64,000 nucleotides of DNA from Bradyrhizobium elkanii WSM2783 (GCF_000472865.1 NZ_AXAP01000014.1:62097-126096), one strand, 5' to 3'. Shown: positions 10,101 to 19,850, numbered from the stretch's first letter. Program-made: numbers and translations. The notes: generated by a model from the letters alone, not told the origin.

Positions 10101-13100
10101 TACGAGGCCGGCGCCATCGAAGGTCACCGAGGCAAGTCCGGCGCCGCTCAGGTTGAACGAGGAATAGAAATCGAGCGTCGTATAACTGCGGAGCGTCAGG
10201 CTCTCGGCGCGATTCAGTTGCTTTAAGGATTCGAGAGACAGAACGAGGCCGTTGGTGCCACCGCCGAAGCCGATCCGGCCCGACGCGACGGACAGCGAGG
10301 CCGCCGACAGCAGCGCGCTTCCAGCAAGCTCCGTCGTCTGCGTCGCATCGATCAGGAGCGCACCGTCAGCCGTAAGGCGAACGCCTTCGCCGACCCGCAC
10401 CGTGCCACCGATCGTCGTGTCCACGTTCTCGCGGATCACCTGGACGGCATCACCGTTCGACACGCGGATCAGCGCGCCATAGTCCTTGGAGGGCGCCACC
10501 ATGACGTCGTCGGCCGGGTTGCCGTCGTCCCAACCGTCGGGATCCTCGTAACGCGCCGCCACCTGCGGCTTCATGATGAGATTGCCGGCGCCGCGCGTCG
10601 CCGTCCCCTCCGCCCTGATCACGCTGCCGACGCCGATGTCGACGAGCCCGCTCGCCGCAAGGATAATCTCCGGCCCGATGAGCGCGGAACCGGAGTCGTT
10701 CCGGACCAGGATATCGCTCGCGGTCACGTCGAGACGCAAGCCGAGGGGATCTCCTGTGCGCATGCCGCCGACCAACAGACTCCCAGCGCCGAACCTGGAC
10801 AGGCTCGCGGAATCGATGACCAGGTAACCATTGGCGCGCAGATCCGAGCCGTCTACGCCTGCGCCAACGATCGCAATCTTGGTTCCGGCGATGTCGATAA
10901 GAGAACCGCGGCCCCCTTCCGGCGTCTGCGCTTGCAGGCTGCCGTCGAGGATCAGTTGCTGCGTCGCCTTGAACACGACGGCGCCGCCATCCAGCGGCAG
11001 CCGCGGCGTCATCACATTGAGCCCGGTCAAGCGATATTGTGTGAGCTTGAATGCATCGGAGACAAAGAAGGTGTTGGCGAAGGCCTCGTTGTACTCGGTG
11101 TACTGGCGCAACTGCGTGCCCGTCATCACCCGCCAGACTGACGAGAGCTGATCCTCGCTGCCTAGCAACGCATCGCCGCGCCGACCGCTCATCATGACCG
11201 ATCCGTCGGCAAGGCTCACAGGCCTCGCCAGCGGCGTGGTCGTCGCCGTGGAGACAAGCGAGAGGAGATAAGCGCCGGGCAACGCCGCGTAGCTCGCCGG
11301 CAGCAGCGTGTACCAGCCGGCAGCAAGACCGTTGCCACCGGCGAGCCAGACCCGCTCGCCAACCGCACCGCGCGGCGACGCGCCATTGAAGCCGGGGACC
11401 ACCGCGTAGCTGTTGGCCGACGCCAGGATGTCGTGCGAACCGCCGGGCCCAGGCACGAACTCGCGCGCGTAGAGGTCGCCGCCGCCGCGGATATCGATGA
11501 CCGACCCCGCCCGGCTCTCGACAACCGGGGCTTCAAGCGAAATCCGCTTCTCGGGAGGCGAGGTCAGCACCCCGTCAGCGCCCACCGCACCTGGCTTGGT
11601 CGGATCGAGCCAGTTCTCTCCGTTGGACAGACTTCCATATGGCACGGTGAGCCCAGCACCCGACACCGATGTCACACTGCCGGCACCGAGGATCAGACGC
11701 TCGCTTGCTTTTAGCGTTATCTGCCCGAACGGCGCTCGAAGCACACCGTTCTGTTCGATGACAGGCGCCGCCAGAGTCAAACTGCCGCCGGCCGACAACG
11801 GCGGAGCGACCACGTCCTTCCGCTCGACCGTTATCCGATCGGACGCTTTGATTGTCGCCTTGGTGCCCGTCGCCGGATAGACCTGCCCGGCTCTCAAAAC
11901 CAACGCTCCATCGACATCGAGAACAGAGAGCGGCGGGATGTTGGCGTCGAACGGTGCATTGAGCCGCAACTCGGATGTATCGAAGACCGTTTCCGCGAAG
12001 CCGCGGATATTCATCTCACTGTTCACGTCGATCACGGATGCGACCAGTGTGAGCCCGCCTTCGCGCCTGGTGCTGGACTGTCCGGTTCCAGTCAATGACA
12101 TGTATGGCGCGATCAGGCTGGAGCGGCCGCCGTTGAGATTGACGAGCGGTGCCGAAATCTGAAGAGAACGATCCGCTTTGACGACCGCATTGTCGAGCTT
12201 GATGCTTGCTGCCGTCGTCAGCGACACGTCGGCGAAAGAGCCCGACGCCAGCACACCCGGTCGAACGTAAGCATTGCGAACCTGCACAGTGGACGGGAAA
12301 ATCGCAAGCAAGTCCGTCCCGACCGTATCCCGGAGTTCTTGAATGGTCGCGTCGGTCCAGCCGTAATTTCTCGGATCAACACCGCTACTGCTTGCCGCCG
12401 GCGCGGAGGTGATGATGATGTTTCCACCGGTCCCGGCCTCGATCATTTCCTTTGAAATGAGCCATGAGCCCGATGCCGGAATCCCCAGATCGCGGGCAAT
12501 TCGCGCAAGGTCGAACCCGATCACGTCGAGCGGGTTGTTGTCGCACGCACCGTTGGCCACATATCCCCAGCAGTCGGGATCGAGTTGTCCGAGCCCCGCA
12601 TCGTTCTTGATCGCCTCGATCGGATTGAAGCCGCCCGAGACCTCCGCGTTTATCGAGATCTTGCCGTTAACCGCGCCAGGGCCGCCCGCCTTGGCGACGA
12701 GACGACCTGCAATCACACCCCATTGCAGCGTGAGCGAGATCGAACCGCCGTTGCTATCGATGCGGGAGTCGAGGTTGCTGTGCTGGAGGCCGCCATTCGG
12801 CACCGTGAGAATGCCCCTCGCACCCGAGACATCGATGAGTGAACCGGCATCGAGGTTCACCACGGCGCCGCTGATGCCCACTGAACCGCCAGCACGAACA
12901 TCGACGACCGGAGGGAGATTGCCGTTCTTGACCAGCGTCGATACGCCACGCGCCAGCAATTCGGCGCCATCAGCGAGCATAACGTCGCCATTGTTCGCCG
13001 AAAGCTGGATCGTTCCTGCAGGAGCATCCAGCGTGCCTTTGACCACAACCTTGCCGCCGGTTTCGGAGGTCGCAAGAGAAATGGTGCCACCGATGTCAGT

Positions 13101-16100
13101 CCTGACGACGGCGCCAGCTCCGACTGTGACATTGGTTCCGCCTGCCAGATTGAGAGCGTTGGGCTTGCGTTCGACCCGCTCGTAGACAGGCAGGACGGCA
13201 AGCGTTCCGAGAGCCGCAATGGACGTCCCCGTTTCGGCAGCGAATGCCTTTTTGGTATCGATCACCAGGCTGGAGACGCGATGCTCGATGTTCGCCTCAT
13301 CGGCAACCGTAATCGAGCCTTGCGTCGTGATCGCCAGCGAATGGAAGCCGCGATCACCTAAAAGAGAATCGTTCAGATGGAAGGCGGCGGCATTTGTGCT
13401 GGCGCCGCCCAATTCTACATCGGAGTTCGTAATGAGCTCCAGTTCGCCGCCCGAGCCCGCCGCATAGCCACGAAGATCGATATTCGACAGCATATCGGCA
13501 TCGGCAATTCCTAGCCTGATACGTCCCGCGTCACCGGCCGTGATGCTGGGCTTGCTGCCACCGCTGAGCCTTGCCCCACCCGAAACGTCGATAACAGCGC
13601 CTTGCTTGAAGTCTCCGGCGACCTGAACCGTACCGCCATTGATCTTCCGGAAGAGCGGCGCTGCCGGGTTCAAGAGTTCATTGATCCACTGTCCGCTGAC
13701 GTCGATGCGCGAATTTGCCCCGAAAGTGCTGTGCTGGCCGACAAACCAAATATCGCCGCCGGCGATACGGATCGTCCCGTCGACAGTGAACGTGGTCGGC
13801 AGGTTGTTCGGCACGTTGGAGATAACGTTCAGTTTGGCGCCGGGCAACAGTTCGAGCGCTTCGCCTTCACCGAGCGTGAAACCCTTGGCGACATAGAACT
13901 CGAAGGAACCCATGCCGGACTGGGCGAGCACGGCGGGGTCAAGGTAAGTGACTTTGTCGCGATGCGGATTGGCCGAATTCGGATCGTACCAGATGGTGCC
14001 GAGCGCGCTCGAGACGTTGAAATCATCAGCCAGGCGAACCGGATCGCTCGCAATGATGAGCTCGCCGGGTAGCCACAACCGGGCCGGATCGCTGTTGGCG
14101 CCAATCTTTAACGTACCAGCCTTCGCTGGATTACCGAGCGCCGCCTGGCGCTCGCCGACAACCACGCCGCCCCAATAGCTACCTTCGAGAACGAGTGCTT
14201 CGGCTGCAAAGAGTTGAATCTCACCGGCGTCACGCCCCTCGGTGTATCCCTTCTCGAATGTGCGCGCTGATTTGCCGAGCGGGTTGGTCCACGTTTCGCT
14301 GATGCCCCACCGGTCATGGCGACGGGTAAAGCCCCCCGCTACCGCTGTGTAGAGCTGGTCGGGAAAGGCGTCGCCAATATTGTAGACTCGTCCATCGGCG
14401 CCGAGCAGCGTGGTGGTCGTGTTCCAACCATCCGTATAGCGCACCGACCCACCCGAGACGTCGAGCAATGAGCCCTCGCGGGTAATGATCGAACCGCTGG
14501 ATTTTATGACGATCGAGCCGGCCTTGGTGGAGAGCTCGGCGAGATCAGTCTTGCCCACGCCAACCCAGGATGAGACGTCGGCCAAAGGCGTGCCTACCCA
14601 ACGGCCGGGCTGGCCGTCGATCCAATTGACCTCGGCCATGGGCCCGCTGGTGAAGGTACCCGACCGCCGTCGATCGACGATCACTTTGAGGCCGCGCAAC
14701 CAGGAATCACGATAGAGCGGCGTATCGCGCAGCTCATTTATGTAGAGCTGGGCCTCGACGAAGTTACGGTCCATCGACACCGCAATGTCCTGCAGGCCCG
14801 CAACGCTCAAATAGGCATCTTCGCCGATGTAAACGCGGCTGCCGTCGCGAACGGTCGGCTCACCGGAGATCGGCTCTTCCCCCGAAAGCGGCGAGGTGCT
14901 TGCCACGATGCTGATCTTGCCCGCCGGAACGATCACGCTTGCGCCTGCCTTCACATCTATCAGATTTCCGCGCAACTCGACGCGGCCGGGCTGATAACGT
15001 GTCTTGAGTGATGTCTGCTCGATCTCTTCGACGTCGCTCAGGTCGGGTGTCGCCATGGTGACGCTGTTCTTGCCCAGGGTCAGACTTCCGGTCGACCAGT
15101 ATTGCAGGGGCGAACCGCTGAACGAGCTGCCGTTCGCCATCATGCCTTGATCCCAGGCGAGCAGCCGGATCGAGCCATCACGGTTGTTCAGCTTTGTGGT
15201 CGCGAAAAGCCCGCCATCCTGTACGATCTCGCGACCCATGATCGTAATATTCCCACGGTCGCTTTGGACCACACCGTCATTGGCGACGCGGTAGCCGACC
15301 GAAGCCGCCCTCGCCGCCATTTCGGGGAAGACGATGTCGCGCAAATCCCGCGCGAAGACGTTGGCCGGAGCCAGCGGATCGGTCGCGGCCTGCATCGCAT
15401 AATAGTCGAACAGCCAGCGCATCGGGGACGATACGGCGACGTCCAGACCGCGTACGCCCGTTTGACTGCTCAAGAGATAGATCTGCTCACCGGCAGCCAT
15501 GATCACTTGACCATCCGGGGCCGAGATTTGGCCGGAATTGATCACTTTCGGCGCGAACAGCATGACCTTGCCGGCGCTCGCGGTCTCAATCCGAGCGCCG
15601 GCCTCAACACTCACGTTGCCCGGCGCCGCGCCGATCACCGCGCCCGGAACCTGACTGGGGTCGTTGACGGAGACCAATTGGTTCGGCTGTTGTTGCCCCA
15701 GATAACCGAACTGGGGCTTGTAGACGTACGTGTTGCCGCCGCTCGCGTCGGTACCGTAAAGCTGCTTGTTGATACCGGCCAGGAACTGCTCATTGGACAA
15801 GGCCAGCGAAGAAGCAACGAGCGCCCCCACATTCACCTGGCTCGCGCCGCCGAAGACGATGCCGTTCCGATTGATAATGTAGACTTGGCCTTCGGCCTTG
15901 ATGGAGCCGAGGATTCTGCTCGGTGCCTCCGAAGGATCGAGAACGCGGTTGAGCGCGATCCAATCCGACGCATTTGAACCGCCTGCACGCTGGTCGAAAT
16001 AGAGCTGGGTGCGGCCGCCGACGTTGAAGGTCTTCCACTCGAGGATGGCCTTCTGCTGCGATTGCTTGATCGTGACGTTGGCGTTGCCGCCACCGACGGC

Positions 16101-16499
16101 CTCGGTCGGGAGCTCCGCTCCCTGCCACAGGTTCGCCCTTGTGGCCACGCCCGGAGCCACCTGAAGACCGCCCGGCCGCAAGCCGTTGGGCACGATATTC
16201 GGCGTGGCGTCGAGCTGAACGCGCGCCGCATCGCGAGCAGCCTGCTGGCTTGCCTGCATGGCCTGCACCGCGAGTGTCGCGCGCTGCAAGGCACTCTGCG
16301 CGTCACGCGCCGCCTTCGAAGCCTCGAGCTGGGCCGCCTGAGCGGCCGCGACCGCAGCGGCCGTGGGAGACGATGGTTGTCCGCCAAGAGGCCGCGCCAT
16401 TGCGCCCGGCACAGTCGCAATGAGAGCCAAAGCGCTGACCGTCGCAAACAACTTGGCACGACGTGTTGTGAACTGCGACTTGCGACTGCTCGACGCCAT
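7074..16499 (-). CDS. Giant filamentous haemagglutinin-type adhesin (TpsA-like), frameshifted near its 3' end
   Basis: Open frame of 3,141 residues, of which the last 35 or so are out of frame. The N-terminus has a Sec signal (KLFATVSALALIATVPGAMA). An Ala-rich helical segment (residues 45-95) follows, then the two-partner-secretion domain at about 130-330 with its hallmarks: SDWIALNRVLDPS, SRILGSIKAEGQVYIINRNGIVFGGASQVNVGAL. The rest is a long beta-helix of Gly/Asn-rich repeats. Such proteins are exported through a TpsB/FhaC pore and mediate adhesion, aggregation or contact inhibition. The ATG at 16499 is preferred over one at 16505 because GAGGA stands 6 bases upstream. It lies downstream of STN, sigma and FecR genes and is probably controlled by them. 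No TpsB gene is seen in the window. Confidence 0.88.
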   Translation of the reverse strand: MASSSRKSQFTTRRAKLFATVSALALIATVPGAMARPLGGQPSSPTAAAVAAAQAAQLEASKAARDAQSALQRATLAVQAMQASQQAARDAARVQLDATPNIVPNGLRPGGLQVAPGVATRANLWQGAELPTEAVGGGNANVTIKQSQQKAILEWKTFNVGGRTQLYFDQRAGGSNASDWIALNRVLDPSEAPSRILGSIKAEGQVYIINRNGIVFGGASQVNVGALVASSLALSNEQFLAGINKQLYGTDASGGNTYVYKPQFGYLGQQQPNQLVSVNDPSQVPGAVIGAAPGNVSVEAGARIETASAGKVMLFAPKVINSGQISAPDGQVIMAAGEQIYLLSSQTGVRGLDVAVSSPMRWLFDYYAMQAATDPLAPANVFARDLRDIVFPEMAARAASVGYRVANDGVVQSDRGNITIMGREIVQDGGLFATTKLNNRDGSIRLLAWDQGMMANGSSFSGSPLQYWSTGSLTLGKNSVTMATPDLSDVEEIEQTSLKTRYQPGRVELRGNLIDVKAGASVIVPAGKISIVASTSPLSGEEPISGEPTVRDGSRVYIGEDAYLSVAGLQDIAVSMDRNFVEAQLYINELRDTPLYRDSWLRGLKVIVDRRRSGTFTSGPMAEVNWIDGQPGRWVGTPLADVSSWVGVGKTDLAELSTKAGSIVIKSSGSIITREGSLLDVSGGSVRYTDGWNTTTTLLGADGRVYNIGDAFPDQLYTAVAGGFTRRHDRWGISETWTNPLGKSARTFEKGYTEGRDAGEIQLFAAEALVLEGSYWGGVVVGERQAALGNPAKAGTLKIGANSDPARLWLPGELIIASDPVRLADDFNVSSALGTIWYDPNSANPHRDKVTYLDPAVLAQSGMGSFEFYVAKGFTLGEGEALELLPGAKLNVISNVPNNLPTTFTVDGTIRIAGGDIWFVGQHSTFGANSRIDVSGQWINELLNPAAPLFRKINGGTVQVAGDFKQGAVIDVSGGARLSGGSKPSITAGDAGRIRLGIADADMLSNIDLRGYAAGSGGELELITNSDVELGGASTNAAAFHLNDSLLGDRGFHSLAITTQGSITVADEANIEHRVSSLVIDTKKAFAAETGTSIAALGTLAVLPVYERVERKPNALNLAGGTNVTVGAGAVVRTDIGGTISLATSETGGKVVVKGTLDAPAGTIQLSANNGDVMLADGAELLARGVSTLVKNGNLPPVVDVRAGGSVGISGAVVNLDAGSLIDVSGARGILTVPNGGLQHSNLDSRIDSNGGSISLTLQWGVIAGRLVAKAGGPGAVNGKISINAEVSGGFNPIEAIKNDAGLGQLDPDCWGYVANGACDNNPLDVIGFDLARIARDLGIPASGSWLISKEMIEAGTGGNIIITSAPAASSSGVDPRNYGWTDATIQELRDTVGTDLLAIFPSTVQVRNAYVRPGVLASGSFADVSLTTAASIKLDNAVVKADRSLQISAPLVNLNGGRSSLIAPYMSLTGTGQSSTRREGGLTLVASVIDVNSEMNIRGFAETVFDTSELRLNAPFDANIPPLSVLDVDGALVLRAGQVYPATGTKATIKASDRITVERKDVVAPPLSAGGSLTLAAPVIEQNGVLRAPFGQITLKASERLILGAGSVTSVSGAGLTVPYGSLSNGENWLDPTKPGAVGADGVLTSPPEKRISLEAPVVESRAGSVIDIRGGGDLYAREFVPGPGGSHDILASANSYAVVPGFNGASPRGAVGERVWLAGGNGLAAGWYTLLPASYAALPGAYLLSLVSTATTTPLARPVSLADGSVMMSGRRGDALLGSEDQLSSVWRVMTGTQLRQYTEYNEAFANTFFVSDAFKLTQYRLTGLNVMTPRLPLDGGAVVFKATQQLILDGSLQAQTPEGGRGSLIDIAGTKIAIVGAGVDGSDLRANGYLVIDSASLSRFGAGSLLVGGMRTGDPLGLRLDVTASDILVRNDSGSALIGPEIILAASGLVDIGVGSVIRAEGTATRGAGNLIMKPQVAARYEDPDGWDDGNPADDVMVAPSKDYGALIRVSNGDAVQVIRENVDTTIGGTVRVGEGVRLTADGALLIDATQTTELAGSALLSAASLSVASGRIGFGGGTNGLVLSLESLKQLNRAESLTLRSYTTLDFYSSFNLSGAGLASVTFDGAGLVGYGAKDIEVSGGSIALINSGGGTATAGTGSGTLTLAADQLILGAGTKTISGFDHVVMAGRRQITGQGNGGIDTGMAALTIDTPLLTGRSGAAQSLITGGMLRLAGAGTASTSLEESLGTRLTLRGQTIEVATRIAALGGAVEITAGAGGVTLSDGAVIDVGGFAKQFFDVSAYGDAGRISLTAVDGGNVVVGSGAILNLAAHAGGGNAGSLAATASGGGTVVLDGAVAAQAGANGKGGTFVLDIAELPDFAAFADRLNAAGFTRSRQFRIRSGDVVVSGMTKVEDFQLAADQGRVTIAGSVDARATYGGNILISGGNGLVMESSAHLLAGATDATLGSGRVTLEAAGGRLDVRGGAIDVAGGEAGRVRFRALQNAGHDGIAVDALAAHIIGARSAVLEGVSVYTSGTTSAVQVQAVDDAHTFGTHAGAIAAALGLSSRGIELMSGIEIRGTGDLLIDQDWNLFADFGASQREGTLTLRAAGNLIINGNLSDGFDRADRSGVLQDAASWNLRLVAGADLGSASAITTMPLAGLGSNSGTITVGNSSSGILVRTGTGDIDLRAGRNLDLAHYQSVVYTAGRKDTTTWDNFTAPSAATYGIEGGHLTIAAGGSISSALPANPKDNQLFVEWLKHVGGTDQDYVFRPGEQSSWWIDYANFAQGVGALGGGNVSVFAGGDLDNILVALPTNGRVRGGRTSGEAKSLEMRNGGALTVDVEGALRAGYYYVGRGTGTVTAGETTTGRSVTISGRVAGIYNIAPVFALGDAELSVRTAGDLIVQTVLDPLMLSGDPLLLGGIARRSAIMSGYTNRTALNLVSIGGDVRLVNQGQYLSKDLNLSYVFDGDSDYGTIGLFATNLYPAITNVLALNGDIVNFGRLYTAPGTRPELQLLADRDIVLGSITQTRAIPEMMPSPFLPVDGINGLVITFAGSPFDDIFQDPRQSGSSFHFMLQNAISAERVTHGDHGLFLQTIRNPRCCPTPRTMSRAASTPVVGPSPTCSCGTTAIHSRRRS

Positions 16500-16715
16500 G
16501 ATCATTCCTCGACGGTTCTTAATCGGTCGGGAACATGCCGTTCAGACGACGCCGCCCGGACATCCAACTGTCGGATGCACGCTGCAAACACGTCTTGAGC
16601 CTATCCCCTCAATGTCACCCGGTAAGACCGGCCGAGCAGCGCGTTACTGAACCGCGCCGGAGAAAAAAATTCGAATGAGAGGGAATGTTCTCGTCGCACA
16701 CGCATTCGGCGTATT

Positions 16716-17672
16716 CTATGACACAACGACGACACCGCCGGGCAGTTGTGTAATGCGCGCGCCATAAACGTCCTGGATAAGCGCAATGAGATCGTCGATA
16801 CGGTCGAGCGTAAGCCGAACTTCCACGCGGCGCCGGCCAAGCGCTTCGTTCATGAGCATGATGTGCCCTGGCCGATAGCGGTTGACCTCGCCGATCACTT
16901 CTGAAAGTGGGGTTTGACGAAACACCAACTGGCCTTCGCGCCAAGCCAGGACGGCTCCAACATCGGCCGCGACAACGGGCTCCAAAGCGCCTTGGGCATA
17001 GGCGATCTGCCGGCCTTCATACAGCGTGACTGAGTTTCCGGAGTAGTCGATCGCCACCGAGCCGCGTTCGCAGGTCACGGTCGCCCGCACACCTTCGCAG
17101 CGTACATTGAAATGCGCGTCGACAGCGCGGATGCGGCCGCCTGCTGCCATGATCGTCAGCGGCGCATCGAGCGACTTGCTTGTGACGATGGCCACCTCAC
17201 CCGACACCAGTTCCAGCGACCCTTCGCTGGCCTCGTGTGGCATGTTGAGGCTCGTACGCGTGTTGAGATCGATCGAGGCGCCCGATTGCAGCGCAATCCG
17301 ACGTCGCTCGCCTATTGCGGTCCGCAGGTCCGCCCGCAACTCGGAGGCCGACGGCCAAAGGTCAAGCGGCGGCTCCACAACAAAGTAGCCGAGTGCCGCA
17401 GCCGCCGCAGATGCCCCCGCGGCAGCCAAAATCGTGCGTCGGTTGAGGACGGCGCGCCGGGGACGTCGCGATGCCGATGCGATGTTGTCCCAGAGCAGGT
17501 TCGCTTCCGCGAAGGCTTCAGCGTGCAGTTCGCTGCGCTCGCACCAGCGTTTCAACGCCGCGGCATCGGCCACGGTGGCGCGTCCGGAGGTCAGGAGCAC
17601 CAGCCATTGCTGTGCTTCTTGTTTAATGGTCGCCCGCATGTCGGGCGGTGTGATCGGATCGTCTTCGCGCAT
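16716..17672 (-). CDS. FecR-family anti-sigma/signal transducer
   Basis: A 318-residue protein with the FecR layout. The N-terminal cytoplasmic anti-sigma region (DUF4880-like, QQWLVLLTSGRATVADAAALKRWC) covers about residues 15-50. A membrane segment at 78-98 begins RRTILAAAGAS. The FecR periplasmic domain follows (GERRRIALQSGASIDLNTRTSL; GSLELVSGEVAIV), with a C-terminal DUF4974-like region (PLSEVIGEVNRYRPGHI). In the classical system FecR relays a signal from an outer-membrane receptor to the ECF sigma factor. The gene starts 7 bases after the sigma stop and is followed by the giant adhesin, so the target here may be adhesin expression rather than iron uptake. Confidence 0.9.
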   Translation of the reverse strand: MREDDPITPPDMRATIKQEAQQWLVLLTSGRATVADAAALKRWCERSELHAEAFAEANLLWDNIASASRRPRRAVLNRRTILAAAGASAAAAALGYFVVEPPLDLWPSASELRADLRTAIGERRRIALQSGASIDLNTRTSLNMPHEASEGSLELVSGEVAIVTSKSLDAPLTIMAAGGRIRAVDAHFNVRCEGVRATVTCERGSVAIDYSGNSVTLYEGRQIAYAQGALEPVVAADVGAVLAWREGQLVFRQTPLSEVIGEVNRYRPGHIMLMNEALGRRRVEVRLTLDRIDDLIALIQDVYGARITQLPGGVVVVS

Positions 17673-17679
17673 GGCACTT

Positions 17680-18222
17680 CTAAGACCCTTTTCGGGGACC
17701 AGAACTGAACCTGCGATTCAGCTTTCTTTCAAGCCGATTGGAGCAATGCCGCAGCGCATTCAAGAGCTCCTTCTCGACCATCCGGGGAGAAATGCCAAAC
17801 CGCTCTGCGATCTCCTCGTGCTTCACATTATCCAGCCGCGCGAGAAGCAGAATGGCTTTGCGGCGCGGCGTCAGCTCTTCCAGTGCAGCCCGGAGCATCG
17901 CAAGCTCCGCTCGCGCCTCAGCTATGCGCTCTGGATCAAGCGCGCCATCCATCGTGTGACGAATCGCTTCGATCTCAGAAGCGGTGAGTTTCCGATTGTC
18001 CTTCTCCCTTTGATCCGCGGCGACATTGAGAGCCATCCGGAACAGATAGGCCTCGGGCTGCTGCACCAAGCCGACATCGTCTATGCGCGCTATTCGCAGC
18101 CAGGTTTCATGCAGCACCTCGGTCGCCAACGCGTCCGAGCCAAGCCTCCAGCGAAGACGTTCGCGAAACCGTTGGTAGCTTGCTTCGAAAACCTTCATCA
18201 TTCGTGCTCGCGCGCCGGTCAT
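17680..18222 (-). CDS. ECF RNA polymerase sigma factor (FecI-like)
   Basis: The 180-residue product has sigma-70 region 2 (YQRFRERLRWRLGS ... ATEVLHETWLRIA, then PEAYLFRMALNVAAD) and region 4 (LEELTPRRKAILLLARLDNVKHEEIAERFGISPRMVEKELLNAL), giving an ECF sigma of the FecI group. The ATG at 18222 overlaps the stop of the STN gene as ATGA, pointing to translational coupling. FecR follows 7 bases downstream. The usual job is to transcribe a surface-protein gene when released by FecR; the adhesin downstream is the obvious candidate. An in-frame start 27 bases earlier is possible but lies inside the STN gene. Confidence 0.9.
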   Translation of the reverse strand: MTGARARMMKVFEASYQRFRERLRWRLGSDALATEVLHETWLRIARIDDVGLVQQPEAYLFRMALNVAADQREKDNRKLTASEIEAIRHTMDGALDPERIAEARAELAMLRAALEELTPRRKAILLLARLDNVKHEEIAERFGISPRMVEKELLNALRHCSNRLERKLNRRFSSGPRKGS

Positions 18223-18920
18223 AGTCGTGCCCCCGCGGAGCGAGAGCAACCACCATTCGACGATGCGGCGCGCAGGATTATCGTGATCGGTTGCGGCAAA
18301 TCCCGTGGCGGGGGCACGACGGTGTCACTCGTAATTCGCGTAGTGATCGCCGCGTCGAGGCTTTCATTGCCGGTCGAACCAAGGAGATGCAGGGCCCGTA
18401 TCCGCCCGCTCTCTTCGATCCACACTTGAAATGCAGCGCGGTAAGTGCCAAGCCGCGTGTCGTCATTACGGCACAAAGCGCGCTCGACGGAATTCTGAAG
18501 CTCGGCAAAATAGGCACTCTCGTCAGAGCGATGCGTCGATTGCGATCCCGGGATGCCGACTGTTGGATTCGGCGGCGGCGGGCCCACGGTGAAAGCGTTG
18601 GCACCGACGTAGCGGATCGCAAGGCCTGTTCCGGCAAGAAGCACCTGCAGGGCGTCGGTTGGAGAAAAACGACCTTTGACAGGCGGCGAGTGCAACCCAT
18701 TCGCCAACTCGCCGTCGATCAGCGCCGTCATGCCTGTCCGATTGGCGAATTCAACCAAGGCGCTGCCGAGCGGCTGCGCGGCCAGATCAAAGTTGATGTG
18801 CCGCTCGCGCGCCATCGCCCCGCCGATCGGGGACAGCGCGAGCATCAACGCCAATCCTTGACTGAGCGGCCGGCAGGTACATGCCCTGCGGACGCGCGCG
18901 GTTGCGAGCGCATCTCGCAT
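18219..18920 (-). CDS. Exported STN-domain protein with TonB-C-like tail
   Basis: The 233-residue protein has an N-terminal signal (LSQGLALMLALSPIGGAMA). The STN domain (secretin/TonB short N-terminal domain) follows at about 40-95: FDLAAQPLGSALVEFANRTGM, DALQVLLAGTGLAIRYVGANAFTV. A C-terminal region resembles the TonB C-terminal fold (AAFQVWIEESGRIRALHLLGSTGNESLDAAI). In FecA-type receptors the STN domain touches FecR in the periplasm; here it is freestanding and not attached to a beta-barrel. It is the first gene of the sigma/FecR/adhesin run. The start is the ATG at 18920, after a G-rich leader. The role as periplasmic signal input is inferred from architecture and order. Confidence 0.82.
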   Translation of the reverse strand: MRDALATARVRRACTCRPLSQGLALMLALSPIGGAMARERHINFDLAAQPLGSALVEFANRTGMTALIDGELANGLHSPPVKGRFSPTDALQVLLAGTGLAIRYVGANAFTVGPPPPNPTVGIPGSQSTHRSDESAYFAELQNSVERALCRNDDTRLGTYRAAFQVWIEESGRIRALHLLGSTGNESLDAAITTRITSDTVVPPPRDLPQPITIILRAASSNGGCSRSAGARL

Positions 18921-19765
18921 CAAACGCCCTGCCCCCTTACAAACGCAGCGATCTGCGGCACGGTAGCTAGGTCGGCACCATTACATTTTTATGACGGCAC
19001 GAGCGTCCCCGCACAGCCATCGTTCCGCCGGATCGCCCCTGACCGCCCCGATGCGGCAAGGCCGGGCACCGCAACCTGCTGAATTGCGGCGCAGGCCAAC
19101 GAAGCTGCCGGCCTTGCTGGTCGAAATGGCGGCCAGCGCGCAGCAGGGGCCGCAGATCGATCGCGTCCCTTTCCGCGACGGTAGGTACGCTCGGTATCGG
19201 AACAAATTCCGAGACCCGCACGTCTAGGAAGTGTGGGACTAAGCTATTCTTACAGATCTCGATGGTAGCGGGGATGACTCGAACCCAAGAGGCAAACATT
19301 CTGGCCTCTAGTCTATACTGGCGGCAAAGGCCAGCATCGACGTCCGGCGGTGCGCGCGCTGAAGAACAGGGTCGCACAATATGCCCAACCGCACCCTGCC
19401 CGATTGTCCTTGATCGAACGCTGCTCGGGGCTCGTGGCGATTACAAATGCGGGAAGAGCCGGCCGATTTCCACGCTGAGCTACGCGCAGCTCTCTCGCAA
19501 CGAAACAGTGCTTTTGTCTCGCCGGATCTTCTTCAAATAGAGATGCGAGAACCACGGGAGCAAACGCCGGACTCTCTTCGAGAGACACTGGGTGCAAGGC
19601 TTGGACAACAGGCTGCACGCGAGTGTCTCGGGAGGTGACCAACTCATAAGGAGCCACACGAAAGCGCGTGAGACGCTGAACACTCGCTGGCACTAACATT
19701 CGCTGCGAGTAACAATGCGGGAACAAGGAATAGCAAAAACGCCTTTTATCAATGGGTTAGACCAT
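18921..19765. other. Intergenic region without a supported gene
   Basis: About 840 bases between the STN gene start and the tRNA-Leu 3' end. It should contain the promoter of the STN/sigma/FecR operon near its left edge. Several open frames of 60-140 codons lack start signals and family-like composition. A tRNA-like T-arm string at about 19262-19290 does not fold. I see no other structure. Confidence 0.5.
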
Positions 19766-19850
19766 TGGTGCGCTCGGAGGGACTCGAACCCCCACGATTT
19801 TACTCACTGCCACCTCAAGGCAGCGCGTCTACCAATTCCGCCACGAGCGC
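19766..19850 (-). tRNA. tRNA-Leu (anticodon GAG)
   Basis: On the minus strand, acceptor arms GCGCTCG and CGAGCGC pair perfectly. The D-arm contains GGCGGAATTGGTAGACGC. The anticodon stem CTGCC/GGCAG holds loop TTGAGGT with anticodon GAG, reading CTC and CTT codons. A long variable arm, expected for a type II leucine tRNA, precedes the T-arm with GTTCGAG. The CCA end is encoded. Length is 85 bases. Confidence 0.95.

Noticed and set aside
19262-19340. tRNA-like string (GGTTCGAGTC then CCGCTACCA on the minus strand)
   Set aside because: The T-stem pairs at only one or two positions, and no acceptor or D-arm partner could be found; likely chance or a very old remnant.
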